This document shows positions 1 through 7,860 of a stretch of DNA of 64,000 nucleotides, piece by piece; the first letter of the stretch is position 1; the number at the start of each line of letters is the position of its first letter. This DNA is from Exiguobacterium mexicanum. GTDB lineage: Bacteria > Bacillota > Bacilli > Exiguobacteriales > Exiguobacteriaceae. A program made the translations under genes and the position numbers. The stretch spans positions 2,543,001 to 2,607,000 of the forward strand of contig NZ_CP040676.1 of the NCBI RefSeq assembly GCF_005960665.1. The letters run 5' to 3'. The notes beneath the pieces were generated by a model. The model searched no databases. It saw only the letters and a list, made by a program, of their open reading frames with translations, and had not been told where the DNA came from.

Positions 1-268
1 GGAAGAAGTTCGCGTCGACTTCTTTTGCTGCGAGCGCTGTGTTCGGTTGGACGTTGTCACCGAGGACGACGATTTCGAGCTCGATGTTGTCTTCTGCGAG
101 TTGCTCTTTCGCGATTTCAAGCATATCCGTCATCGGTGGGATGAGCGATGCGACTTTGAGCGTCTGCGGCTCGTTTGACGGGGCTTCCGTCGTGTTCGTT
201 TCGGAATCGTTCCCACACGCCGCGAGGACGAGTGTGAGTGAGGCGAAAAGCGCCATTAATTTTTTCAT
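1..268 (-). CDS. metQ: Methionine ABC transporter substrate-binding lipoprotein MetQ (partial)
   Basis: N-terminal 89 residues of a NlpA/MetQ-type lipoprotein; the rest lies before base 1. The protein starts MKKLMALFASLTLVLAACGN, a lipoprotein signal with lipobox LAAC, so the mature protein is expected to be lipid-anchored outside the membrane and to deliver methionine to MetNI. After an acidic linker the mature part begins LKVASLIPPMTDML, as in this family. The ATG (266-268) follows a GAAGGAG ribosome site. It is the last of three genes, metN-metI-metQ, on the minus strand, 25 bases after metI. Substrate is inferred from the operon. Confidence 0.85.
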   Translation of the reverse strand, partial: MKKLMALFASLTLVLAACGNDSETNTTEAPSNEPQTLKVASLIPPMTDMLEIAKEQLAEDNIELEIVVLGDNVQPNTALAAKEVDANFF

Positions 269-293
269 AAGTTCTCCTTCTTTCTTTAGGTAA

Positions 294-956
294 TTAGCGT
301 TTGTCGATGAGCCGAGCCACCGTCGTACCGGTGAACTGAATCATCTGGACGAAGACGAGCATGATCAAAATCATGTACATCATCAGCTCCGTCTTGAACT
401 GTTGATAACCATAGCGGATGGCAAAGTCACCGATGCCACCACCCCCGACCACCCCCATGATGGTCGAGTACGAGATGAAGCTAATGATGGACGTCGTCAG
501 CCCGAGGACGAGACCGGAACGGGCCTCGACGTACAAGAACTTGAAGATGACGTCTTTGATGGACGCCCCCATCGACACGGCCGCCTCGACGACGCCGCGT
601 GGGACGTCAAGGAGTGACTGCTCGACGAGTCGTGAGTAATGGGCGATGGCGATGATGGCGAGCGGCACGGTTGCCGCCGCCGTCCCGATGGCCGTTCCGA
701 TGATGAGCCGCGTAAATGGAATCAAAAACACGACGAGTAACAGGAACGGGAACGAGCGGACGATATTGACGATCAAGTTGAGCACGGAGAAGACGGCCCG
801 ATTTTCGAGCAGTTGCCCTTTTCGTGACAAGTAGAGCCACGTCCCGAGCGGCAGGCCGAGGAGGACGGCCGCGAGAATCGAGACGCCGACCATGATGAAC
901 GTCTCGCCGATCGATTGCCAAATCTCGGTCTGATATTGCAGGAGCACCTCAGGCAT
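294..956 (-). CDS. metI: Methionine ABC transporter permease MetI
   Basis: About 220 residues with five to six hydrophobic membrane segments and the EAA-type loop that docks on the ATPase (EAAVSMGASIKDVIFKF, residues about 120-140). It forms the membrane channel of the MetNIQ importer. I place the start at ATG 954-956 (MPEVLLQYQ); a GTG nine bases upstream is in frame but less likely. The start overlaps the metN stop by 8 bases, so the two are probably translationally coupled. Length fits the family. Confidence 0.88.
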   Translation of the reverse strand: MPEVLLQYQTEIWQSIGETFIMVGVSILAAVLLGLPLGTWLYLSRKGQLLENRAVFSVLNLIVNIVRSFPFLLLVVFLIPFTRLIIGTAIGTAAATVPLAIIAIAHYSRLVEQSLLDVPRGVVEAAVSMGASIKDVIFKFLYVEARSGLVLGLTTSIISFISYSTIMGVVGGGGIGDFAIRYGYQQFKTELMMYMILIMLVFVQMIQFTGTTVARLIDKR

Positions 957-1695
957 GTGGTTCACCTGCCTTCTTCAGTTGATCGACGAACCAGGACGGA
1001 TTGTCGTCGATGTCTGCGACCCCGCTCGGAATGACGTCAATCGTCTCATACACCGCACCGTCCGTCATGACGGTCACGCGGTCACACACTTGTTTGATGA
1101 CGTCCATCTCATGCGTCACGATGACGATGGTGACGCCGAGCCGCTCATTGATCGACTTCAACACGCCGAGCACTTCGGCCGTCGTGTTCGGGTCGAGCGA
1201 CGACGTCGGCTCATCACACAATAAGACGTGCGGTTCGTTCGCGAGCGCCCGGGCGATGGCAACACGCTGTTTCTGCCCGCCGCTCAACTGTGCCGGGTAC
1301 TTGTCTTTGAACGACTCGAGCCCGACGAAACGAAGGCACTCGAGCACCCGGGCCTCGTGCGTCGCCCGCGGTCGGCCGGCCAGTTTCAGCGAGGCGGCCA
1401 CATTGTCATAGACGGTCTTGTTCGCGACGAGATTAAACTGTTGAAAAATCATGCCGATGACGTGCCGCTTCTCGCGTAGTTGTCGACTCGACAGGCCCGT
1501 CAACTCATCGCCATCGATCGTGACTTGCCCTGTATCCGGTGTCTCGAGCAGGTTCATCAGCCGGAGCAACGTCGATTTGCCGGCTCCGCTCGCGCCGATG
1601 ATGCCATATACCTCGCCACGCTCGATTTGAAGCGAGACGTCACGGACGGCTGCGTCGCGGCCGAACTGTTTGCTGACATTCGTTAGCGTGATCAT
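949..1695 (-). CDS. metN: Methionine ABC transporter ATP-binding protein MetN, short form without NIL domain
   Basis: A 248-residue ABC ATPase that powers MetI. Visible motifs are Walker A GASGAGKST (about residue 38), signature LSGGQKQR and Walker B VLLCDEPTS. Typical MetN proteins are about 340 residues, because a C-terminal NIL (ACT-like) domain binds methionine and inhibits transport; here the protein ends soon after the ATPase domain, so that feedback is probably missing. The start is ATG 1693-1695 (MITLTNVSKQF) after AAAGGA; an upstream in-frame ATG lacks a ribosome site. First gene of the operon. Confidence 0.88.
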   Translation of the reverse strand: MITLTNVSKQFGRDAAVRDVSLQIERGEVYGIIGASGAGKSTLLRLMNLLETPDTGQVTIDGDELTGLSSRQLREKRHVIGMIFQQFNLVANKTVYDNVAASLKLAGRPRATHEARVLECLRFVGLESFKDKYPAQLSGGQKQRVAIARALANEPHVLLCDEPTSSLDPNTTAEVLGVLKSINERLGVTIVIVTHEMDVIKQVCDRVTVMTDGAVYETIDVIPSGVADIDDNPSWFVDQLKKAGEPHA

Positions 1696-1744
1696 AGACG
1701 GTTCCTTTCTTTCGTGATGAAAAAGTGGATGATAACCGTTTTCC

Positions 1745-1773
1745 ATTTTAGCGAACTAAAGCAAACTTGTCAG
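1745..1773 (-). promoter_or_regulatory. Promoter of the metNIQ operon
   Basis: On the minus strand CTGACA (1768-1773), a 17-base spacer and TAAAAT (1745-1750) make a good sigma-A promoter about 50 bases before metN. I see no S-box riboswitch between it and metN. Confidence 0.5.
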
Positions 1774-1787
1774 GTGAGGTGCTTCAC

Positions 1788-1816
1788 AAAAAAAAGAACC
1801 GCACGTGGCGGTTCAC
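1788..1816 (-). terminator. Rho-independent terminator
   Basis: Perfect stem GAACCGC/GCGGTTC with a 5-base loop and an 8-base T run on the minus strand. It overlaps the stop of the gene ending at 1813. Confidence 0.7.
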
Positions 1817-2559
1817 TTTAACGGGTGCTGTTTGAAATGCTCAGCGATATGGCGCCGCATCGATTCACGATTCTCGGCAAAGATTCGATGTCGATGGCCG
1901 TTTCCCCCTGATGGATGGGGAAATCCGCTCACGACGCGCTCTGGCGCGATGATGCCCTTGTCGACGAGCGTCTCGACGGCACGACGGACGTTAATCCCCA
2001 TCGGCAAGATAAGTGCGTCCTCGAGGACGGCCATCTCGTCGGCGAACCCTCCTTCGACATAAGACCTAAATAAATCCGTCTTTAACATATCTGGACTCGA
2101 CCCGTTGTAGTTCTTCCCTTTATAAAAGACGGGATACGGTAGCACCGCCGTATTCTGCACAAGATGGTTCGCCTCGCCGAACAAGTCGAGCGTCGTCGGG
2201 ATCCCAAGGTGGTGATGCAACTCCAAATCGTCGAGCATCGTCACCAAGTTTTTACGGATCGGTCCGGAAAAGCTGCCACGTTGTTTGACGGCTCGGAGCG
2301 CCTCCTCGTCGGGCGCGTCCGCCAAATCACGGATTGCCTCGAACGATTGCCGCATTTGATATAGTCCCGGCGTAATCCCGGCGATGACGACTTTGGCCTG
2401 CGGGTTAACGTATTCGAACGGAGCGTAATAGATTGTAAGTTGTTTGTTCGGGTCCTCCTCGAGCAGGAACGGTTCACTCTTCAGAGTCGTTTCCTCTAAA
2501 TCAGGTAACTCGAGAATATGTTGTTTATAACGTTGAAATAAATCGGTACGTGTCGGCAT
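1813..2559 (-). CDS. Uracil-DNA glycosylase-like superfamily protein
   Basis: A 248-residue soluble protein. VVIAGITPGLYQ near residue 60 matches the GxxPG motif at the N-terminal active-site loop of uracil-DNA glycosylase superfamily proteins, and GFPHPSGGNGHRHR near the C terminus matches the HPSxxN loop. I therefore place it in that superfamily but not in a characterised family. Substrate and activity are unknown; it could be a non-catalytic relative. Monocistronic, with its own terminator. Confidence 0.65.
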   Translation of the reverse strand: MPTRTDLFQRYKQHILELPDLEETTLKSEPFLLEEDPNKQLTIYYAPFEYVNPQAKVVIAGITPGLYQMRQSFEAIRDLADAPDEEALRAVKQRGSFSGPIRKNLVTMLDDLELHHHLGIPTTLDLFGEANHLVQNTAVLPYPVFYKGKNYNGSSPDMLKTDLFRSYVEGGFADEMAVLEDALILPMGINVRRAVETLVDKGIIAPERVVSGFPHPSGGNGHRHRIFAENRESMRRHIAEHFKQHPLK

Positions 2560-2632
2560 GTAATTCCCTCCTCTGCTTTTCTGTTCCCCAAACCGTCAAA
2601 TCCTATCAGAGAATCGTGAACTCGTTTGCGCA

Positions 2633-2661
2633 TTGACGCGACACATCGGCTTTTGTATAGT
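2633..2661 (+). promoter_or_regulatory. Promoter of the MarR-family gene
   Basis: TTGACG (2633-2638), 17-base spacer and TATAGT (2656-2661), followed 21 bases later by TAGGAG and the TTG start at 2695. Confidence 0.6.
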
Positions 2662-2694
2662 TAGGAACGACAAAAACGAATAGGAGTGACCAAT

Positions 2695-3123
2695 TTGACT
2701 CCAACAGAACCGACGACACGACTCCTCGATCTCCTCAGTGAGCGACATGACCAAATCCGACGCATCAGCGAGCGGGCTTGGAACGAGCAACATGACATCT
2801 ACATCTCCAACTCCGAATGGTACGTGCTCGCCCGCATCTATAAGACGAAGCCGACCATTGCCGAAGTGACACGCAACGTCCACATCTCCCGCCAAGCGAT
2901 CCATAAGCTCATCAAGAACTTGAAAGCCAAAGACCTCGTCACGGTGACCGATCATCCGACGAGTCGAAAAGATAAATGTATCGAGCTGACCGAGCTCGGA
3001 GTCCGTTGCTACGAACAGAACGAGGCACTGAAAGCCGAACTCGAACAAAAAATAGCCGAATCACTCGGTGACGACGCATTCCGACAACTGAAAATGTTGT
3101 TGAAAGCCGACTGGAATTTGTAA
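2695..3123 (+). CDS. MarR-family transcriptional regulator
   Basis: A 142-residue winged-helix protein. The recognition region reads VHISRQAIHKLIKNLKAKD (about residues 66-84), followed by the wing VTVTDHPTSRKDKCIELT, typical of MarR. I choose TTG 2695, which is 8 bases after AGGAG; the in-frame GTG at 2686 overlaps that ribosome site. MarR proteins bind DNA as dimers and are often released by small aromatic ligands; the target here is unknown. The neighbouring gene at 3239 has a palindrome over its promoter and is a candidate target. Confidence 0.85.
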   Translation: MTPTEPTTRLLDLLSERHDQIRRISERAWNEQHDIYISNSEWYVLARIYKTKPTIAEVTRNVHISRQAIHKLIKNLKAKDLVTVTDHPTSRKDKCIELTELGVRCYEQNEALKAELEQKIAESLGDDAFRQLKMLLKADWNL

Positions 3124-3153
3124 TCTCTCCTAACGATTGGGAGGGATTTTTTT
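3124..3153 (+). terminator. Terminator of the MarR gene
   Basis: Stem around CTCTCCTAA/TTGGGAG followed by GATTTTTTT. Confidence 0.6.
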
Positions 3154-3173
3154 GTGTCATATCTCACCTCAAA

Positions 3174-3214
3174 TGTCAACCGAGTTGACATTTCGTGTCA
3201 TGAACTACTATACT
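3174..3214 (+). promoter_or_regulatory. Promoter with overlapping palindromic operator, CarD-like gene
   Basis: TTGACA (3185-3190), 18-base spacer and TATACT (3209-3214). The -35 box is the right half of a perfect palindrome TGTCAAC-CGA-GTTGACA (3174-3190) and the left half of a second one, TGACA-N5-TGTCA (3186-3200). A dimeric repressor bound there would block RNA polymerase. Confidence 0.6.
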
Positions 3215-3238
3215 TGATGAAAGGAAGAGGTGATCGAT

Positions 3239-3754
3239 TTGTTCAAAACTGGTGATTTAATCATCTATTCGACCCACGGAGTTTGCCGCATTGACGACAT
3301 TTCCGACATGACGGTCGCGGGTGAGACGAAGTCGTACTACACGCTCCATCCCATCAATAACGCACAGAAGTTGCAAATCAGTATCCCCGTCGATAGTGAT
3401 AAAGTGATGATGTTGACGCTCCTTGAAGCGAAAGAAGCAAAAGAGATCCTCGAATCGTTCCGCTCGCCGGGTGTCGAATGGAATCCCCATCCGAACAACC
3501 GCAATCGCGAATTCTTGAACGTCGTGCACTCGGGTAACCGGCACGACATCGCTCAAGTCATCAACACGCTTGCTCGCCGCCAAAGCGAAGCTATCTTGTT
3601 GAACAAAAAGTTATATGAACAGGACCGCAAGATTCTAGAGAACGCTAAAACGATCCTCGTGAAAGAACTTTCGCTCGCGCTTGAATTGTCGGAAGAAATT
3701 ATCGATCAACAAATTGCTGCTTATTTGAGCGAAGAACCTGTCGCCACTACTTGA
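3239..3754 (+). CDS. CarD/CdnL-family RNA polymerase-binding protein
   Basis: A 171-residue cytoplasmic protein starting LFKTGDLIIYSTHGVCRI, the opening of the CarD/TRCF RNA polymerase-interaction domain (about residues 1-60). A helical C-terminal domain follows, which in the family contacts promoter DNA. CarD-type proteins stabilise open complexes and adjust rRNA and stress transcription. I choose TTG 3239 because it makes the protein begin exactly like the family; upstream GTG 3230 falls inside the AAGGAAGAGG ribosome site. Monocistronic, with a strong promoter and palindromic operator. Confidence 0.85.
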   Translation: MFKTGDLIIYSTHGVCRIDDISDMTVAGETKSYYTLHPINNAQKLQISIPVDSDKVMMLTLLEAKEAKEILESFRSPGVEWNPHPNNRNREFLNVVHSGNRHDIAQVINTLARRQSEAILLNKKLYEQDRKILENAKTILVKELSLALELSEEIIDQQIAAYLSEEPVATT

Positions 3755-3756
3755 TT

Positions 3757-3787
3757 GGCCCCTTCCGTGCGAAGAGGTCTTTTTTTA
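3757..3787. terminator. Bidirectional terminator
   Basis: Imperfect stem GGCCCCTTC/GAAGAGGTC followed by seven T, between convergent genes ending at 3754 and 3785. Confidence 0.55.
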
Positions 3788-4477
3788 TTGTTCAAAGACG
3801 GCCAGCACCTGTTCTTTCAGCGGTTGGAAGCTATGTCCGACATGTCCGTGGTACATAAAATGCTTGGAGCAGAAAATCGTCCCGATTGTTCCATCTTCGT
3901 ACGTGAAAGTAATTGGGCCGGCTGCAATCCAGTCCACTAATCGCACGTTCGAATCGAAGGTTACGGATGGGTTCAGTTTTTCTATTTCCAAAAACGCCAG
4001 CAATTCGCCAAGTGCTTGCTTACTGTGGACAATCAACACGTTAGGTTTGTAGTGGAAGAAAACCCTTTTGAAGATTTGTGCACCGTATACTGCCGCTTGT
4101 TTATTTTTTGGTAAAGACAAGCATTTTGCAGATTTTGTAGGCCATGCATTCATGTTCGTTTCAACCACGTTAATCACTCCGCTAGATTTGGCCTCCAAAT
4201 CTTTCACGAATGCGTTCAAACCGACCCGCGTCTTAGAGAGTCGTGATTTTCCGTCTCGGATTCTAAGCGTCTGCATCCGTTCCATGAATCGACTTCGATT
4301 ATAAATCAGATCGATATATTCGCTAGTATCTTCGAAGTCTTTCACTTTCATAGGTGTGGCTGGATTGATGCCGACGACAAATACATTCCCTCTTGAATCC
4401 GGAGACTCAACAACAAACGGTCTAAAATAGGAGTCTTCCTCTTTCAGCTGAACCAGCTCCTCCATGTTCTTCTGCAT
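3785..4477 (-). CDS. Conserved hypothetical protein, possibly uracil-DNA glycosylase-like fold
   Basis: A 230-residue soluble protein that I cannot assign firmly. VFVVGINPATPM near residue 33 recalls the first active-site loop of the uracil-DNA glycosylase superfamily. NMNAWPT and KHFMYHGHVG near the end could be later loops of the same fold. Start ATG 4475-4477 follows GGAGGGGG. Second gene of a two-gene operon, 15 bases after its partner. Function unknown. Confidence 0.55.
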   Translation of the reverse strand: MQKNMEELVQLKEEDSYFRPFVVESPDSRGNVFVVGINPATPMKVKDFEDTSEYIDLIYNRSRFMERMQTLRIRDGKSRLSKTRVGLNAFVKDLEAKSSGVINVVETNMNAWPTKSAKCLSLPKNKQAAVYGAQIFKRVFFHYKPNVLIVHSKQALGELLAFLEIEKLNPSVTFDSNVRLVDWIAAGPITFTYEDGTIGTIFCSKHFMYHGHVGHSFQPLKEQVLAVFEQ

Positions 4478-4492
4478 CACTAATCCCCCTCC

Positions 4493-4981
4493 TCATTCCT
4501 TCTCAATAATGATGTCTTCCGCGAGCCCTGTGTTATTGATTTTCTTATACTGATCATACACATCCGCCACATCAACAAGTTCTTCGGAATCCACAAGCAA
4601 TGTCTTCGACCCTTTTTCAATCAAGAGAAGTGGATGGTCTTTGAATTTGATTTGTTCAACCACATCATTCGCATGTGAGATTAGAAGCGTCTCTGTTGTC
4701 GGTCTCATGCAACGCATTTCCCAGCGGTCAAGCCATTCTAACACTTGTCTCGTTTCCCATTCGACATCGAACAGGATGGCAACAAGGATATAGTGATCCG
4801 CATGCCTCATCAGGACTGCGAAACAGTCGCCCAACTGGATACATTCCGTCTGTGCGATCTCCATATGGTCTTCGTAGTTAGGGACCACACAATACTCGAA
4901 ACAGTCCGGGTACTCTCGAAGTTTGTTGACATAATCACCGTATTTTTTACGCTCCCATTCAGAAAGAATGATTTTATTCAT
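4493..4981 (-). CDS. Hypothetical protein
   Basis: A 162-residue acidic protein with no membrane segment and no motif I recognise. It has a good AGGAGGTG ribosome site and coding character like its neighbours. It is the first gene of an operon with the glycosylase-fold candidate downstream, so the two may act together. Confidence 0.6.
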   Translation of the reverse strand: MNKIILSEWERKKYGDYVNKLREYPDCFEYCVVPNYEDHMEIAQTECIQLGDCFAVLMRHADHYILVAILFDVEWETRQVLEWLDRWEMRCMRPTTETLLISHANDVVEQIKFKDHPLLLIEKGSKTLLVDSEELVDVADVYDQYKKINNTGLAEDIIIEKE

Positions 4982-5051
4982 GCAGCACCTCCTATTTTTA
5001 TGTAGACTCCTACTTATTTTTAACCAATATATGGATTAATTGTCTTACAAT

Positions 5052-5087
5052 CAAAAAGAAAAAGCGAGAATATGAACATATCCTCGC
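5052..5087 (-). terminator. Terminator of mqo
   Basis: Near-perfect 11-bp hairpin (5064-5087) followed on the minus strand by TTTTTCTTTTTGA. Confidence 0.7.
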
Positions 5088-5097
5088 CTGTACTCGC

Positions 5098-6597
5098 TTA
5101 ATTGTGGACGACGCCTTTCTCTTTCAAGCCGAGCGCCATTGCTGTCGATTCGTGAATCGTCTTGAACAGTTCCGGGTGATCGGAGAGTGAGACGCCATAA
5201 GACGGCACCATCTCTTTGATTTTCGATTCCCATTCCGGCATCCGATTCGGGAAACACTGCTCGAGCACTTTTAACATGACGTGCACGGCCGTTGAGGCAC
5301 CCGGTGACGCACCAAGCAGCGCTGCGACAGATCCGTCTTCGGCGCTGACGACTTCCGTCCCGAACTGGAGCGTCCCTTTGCCGTCCGGCGTGTCTTTAAT
5401 GACTTGGACTCGTTGTCCGGCGACGACGATTTCCCAGTCCTCGTTCTTCGCCGTTGGGATGAATTCGCGGAGCTCGTCCATCCGTTTGTCATGCGACAAG
5501 AGCACCTGTTCAATCAAATATTTTGTGAGCGGCATCTCTTTCGCCCCGGCCGCGAGCATCGTCACGACGTTGTACGGTTTGACCGATTGGATGAGGTCGA
5601 GGTTTGAGCCCGTCTTCAAGAATTTCGGCGTAAAGCCGGCGAACGGTCCGAACAACAACTCTTTGCGCCCTTCGATGAAGCGCGTGTCGAGGTGCGGCAC
5701 CGACATCGGCGGTGCGCCGACTTTCGCTTTGCCGTATACTTTCGCGTTGTGCTGTTCGATGACGTCACGGTTCTTACAGACGAGGAACAGACCACTCACC
5801 GGGAATCCACCGATATGCTTCGACTCCGGGATGCCTGTCTTCTGAAGAAGCGGCAGGCTGCCGCCACCGCCGCCGATAAACAGGAATGGCGCCGTGTGCG
5901 TTTCGATTGTGTTCGCCTGAATATCCTTTACCTTCACTTCCCACAGCCCGTTCGCCAACCGTTTGACGTCCTCGACGCTATGCTTGTAATTGACCTCGAC
6001 ACCTTGGCCGGTCAAATGATCAAACAGCATCCGTGTGAGCGCACCGAAGTTGACGTCGGTACCTGAATCGATTTTCGTCGCCGCGATCGGCTCATCGACG
6101 GAACGTCCTTCCATGACGATCGGCATCCAGTCACGGAGTTGTTCCGGGTCATCCGATAAAACCATTCCTTCAAACAACGGATTATTTGTTAGCGCTTCCA
6201 AACGTTTCTTCAAGAAGTCGACGTCTTTCTCGCCTTGGACCATGCTCATATGTGGAATCGAACGGATGAACGCTTCCGGGTTTTGAATCAAGCCTTTATT
6301 GACGAGATGCGCCCAAAACTGACGCGAGATTTGGAACTGCTCGTTCACGTTGATCGCTTTCGAAATATCGAGCGTACCATCTGGCTTCTCGGTCGTATAG
6401 TTCAACTCACAGAGGGCGGCATGTCCCGTCCCGGCGTTATTCCATTCGTTCGAACTCTCTTCCCCTGCACTTTCGAGCTTCTCAAACACTTTGACTTCCC
6501 ACTCTGGTACGAGCTCTTTAAAAAGCGACCCGAGCGTCGCACTCATGATACCGGCACCAATCAAAATGACGTCTGTTCTCTTTTGAACACTGCTCAT
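5098..6597 (-). CDS. mqo: Malate:quinone oxidoreductase
   Basis: A 499-residue FAD enzyme that oxidises malate to oxaloacetate at the membrane and passes electrons to quinone, joining the TCA cycle to respiration. The N terminus shows the dinucleotide-binding motif [17 protein letters not shown]. Other family stretches are [32 protein letters not shown] and [18 protein letters not shown]. Start ATG 6595-6597 (MSSVQKRTD) follows GAAGGATGGGG and gives the normal family length; the ORF is open 19 codons further but without a ribosome site. Monocistronic. Confidence 0.95.
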   Translation of the reverse strand: MSSVQKRTDVILIGAGIMSATLGSLFKELVPEWEVKVFEKLESAGEESSNEWNNAGTGHAALCELNYTTEKPDGTLDISKAINVNEQFQISRQFWAHLVNKGLIQNPEAFIRSIPHMSMVQGEKDVDFLKKRLEALTNNPLFEGMVLSDDPEQLRDWMPIVMEGRSVDEPIAATKIDSGTDVNFGALTRMLFDHLTGQGVEVNYKHSVEDVKRLANGLWEVKVKDIQANTIETHTAPFLFIGGGGGSLPLLQKTGIPESKHIGGFPVSGLFLVCKNRDVIEQHNAKVYGKAKVGAPPMSVPHLDTRFIEGRKELLFGPFAGFTPKFLKTGSNLDLIQSVKPYNVVTMLAAGAKEMPLTKYLIEQVLLSHDKRMDELREFIPTAKNEDWEIVVAGQRVQVIKDTPDGKGTLQFGTEVVSAEDGSVAALLGASPGASTAVHVMLKVLEQCFPNRMPEWESKIKEMVPSYGVSLSDHPELFKTIHESTAMALGLKEKGVVHN

Positions 6598-6768
6598 GAA
6601 AACCCCATCCTTCTCCCCTGGATTTGTGTATGAGACGATTCGGTAAATCCCCATTCGCCGACTCGCCCCGTTTATAATTGTTATATTGATTATAACGCTT
6701 TTGTGATGTTTGATAAGGGTTAAGTACGGATTTCATCCATGAAACTTTTGAAGGGAGGAGTTGAATCC

Positions 6769-7230
6769 GTGAAGCGCGGCATCAGTTTTAAAATCCCGAA
6801 TACATATGGGCGCTTTCTGACCGACATGTTAAGTCCCATCGATATCACCTCTTACAGCTGGTTCGTCGGTAGTGAGGAATCGTATCGTGTGAAGGACGGC
6901 GATCTTGATCACCCGTTGTTTCCTGAAGAGACCGAGATGGACGGCGAAACGTTTTCTCATTTGATTCATCAGGATGAGCACTATCTCATCTTCGTAAATT
7001 TAAAGGGCTTTTCAAAAGGACCGGTGAAAGACATGGAGACGTATGAGGCGTTTCGTGATAGCCATTGTGTCCTCGCCCTGCTCATCGTCGACTCCACATT
7101 CGTCGATATGTACTGCAAAGATCAACAAATGATTGAATCACTCTATACATACGCCCTATCCCGTTCCTTCGAGGACGTCGCCTATTTGACTGACGCCAAC
7201 GATACGAGGACGAGTTTGACCGTCTGGTAA
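6769..7230 (+). CDS. DUF2691-family protein
   Basis: A 153-residue protein starting VKRGISFKIPNTYGRFLTDML, which matches the opening of the DUF2691 family of Bacilli. GTG 6769 is 8 bases after GGGAGGAG and is preferred over an ATG at 6739 that precedes the ribosome site. No membrane segment or catalytic motif is visible. Function unknown. It is followed after 32 bases by the phosphatase gene and may share its transcript. Confidence 0.72.
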   Translation: MKRGISFKIPNTYGRFLTDMLSPIDITSYSWFVGSEESYRVKDGDLDHPLFPEETEMDGETFSHLIHQDEHYLIFVNLKGFSKGPVKDMETYEAFRDSHCVLALLIVDSTFVDMYCKDQQMIESLYTYALSRSFEDVAYLTDANDTRTSLTVW

Positions 7231-7262
7231 GCACCCAACCCTACAACGAAGGAGGATCCATC

Positions 7263-7814
7263 ATGTCTACGTTCTATCTCATCCGCCATTGCTCGGCCAC
7301 CGGACAAGAGCCGGACGCCCCACTCACCTATGCCGGTGAACGACAAGCACTCGCCCTCGCTGACTTCTTTCAAGACATCCCTGTCGACCGCATCATCTCA
7401 AGCGACTATACGCGAGCCGTCGCCTCGATCACTCCGGTCGCCACGTCTAAGCAGTTGACCATCGAGACGGAGCCGAAGTTGCGCGAGCGTATCCTCTCGC
7501 TCGAACCGCGCGACGATTGGTTCGAGTTGCTTCGTCATTCGTTCACCGATGCCTCGTTCCGTGTCCCGGGTGCCGAATCGGGTCAAGAGGCGACGGATCG
7601 GATTTTGAGCGTCATCACTTCACTCGACGACGTAAACGGCACGACCGTCCTCGTGACGCACGGCAATCTCCTCGCGCTGCTACTCCAATATGTGGATAAC
7701 CGCTTCGACTTTGACACGTGGCGCAATCTGAGTAATCCCGACGTCTATCACCTCAAAATTGTGGATAACTCTTGGTACGTGGAACGTGTCTGGTCTGTCC
7801 CTGCCTGTGGATAA
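7263..7814 (+). CDS. Histidine phosphatase family protein
   Basis: A 183-residue member of the phosphoglycerate mutase-like superfamily. The catalytic RHG-type motif is LIRHC (residues 6-10, with Gly replaced by Cys). The second histidine is in LVTHGNLLALLL near residue 133, and the acidic loop in LRERILSLEPRD. Such proteins remove phosphate from small metabolites; the substrate is not predictable. AAGGAGG precedes the ATG. The 3' part holds several DnaA-box-like sequences, one containing the stop codon. Confidence 0.85.
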   Translation: MSTFYLIRHCSATGQEPDAPLTYAGERQALALADFFQDIPVDRIISSDYTRAVASITPVATSKQLTIETEPKLRERILSLEPRDDWFELLRHSFTDASFRVPGAESGQEATDRILSVITSLDDVNGTTVLVTHGNLLALLLQYVDNRFDFDTWRNLSNPDVYHLKIVDNSWYVERVWSVPACG

Positions 7815-7825
7815 CGTTATCCACA
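7691..7825. promoter_or_regulatory. Cluster of four consensus DnaA boxes
   Basis: TGTGGATAA at 7691-7699, 7760-7768 and 7806-7814, and its inverse TTATCCACA at 7817-7825. All four match TTATCCACA exactly. The last two form a palindrome separated by CG. The first two lie in VDN codons of the phosphatase gene and the third contains its stop codon. Confidence 0.5.
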
Positions 7826-7828
7826 GAA

Positions 7829-7856
7829 AAAGCCGTCTCATGAATGAGACGGCTTT
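7829..7856. terminator. Bidirectional terminator
   Basis: Perfect 13-bp stem AAAGCCGTCTCAT/ATGAGACGGCTTT with a 2-base loop between convergent genes. Confidence 0.75.
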
Positions 7857-7860
7857 CGTT

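Noticed and set aside
1696-1812. S-box or T-box riboswitch before metN
   Set aside because: The leader is only about 50 bases and lacks the conserved parts of either riboswitch.
5216-5845. 209-codon plus-strand frame
   Set aside because: Antisense shadow of mqo, no ribosome site and no known motifs.
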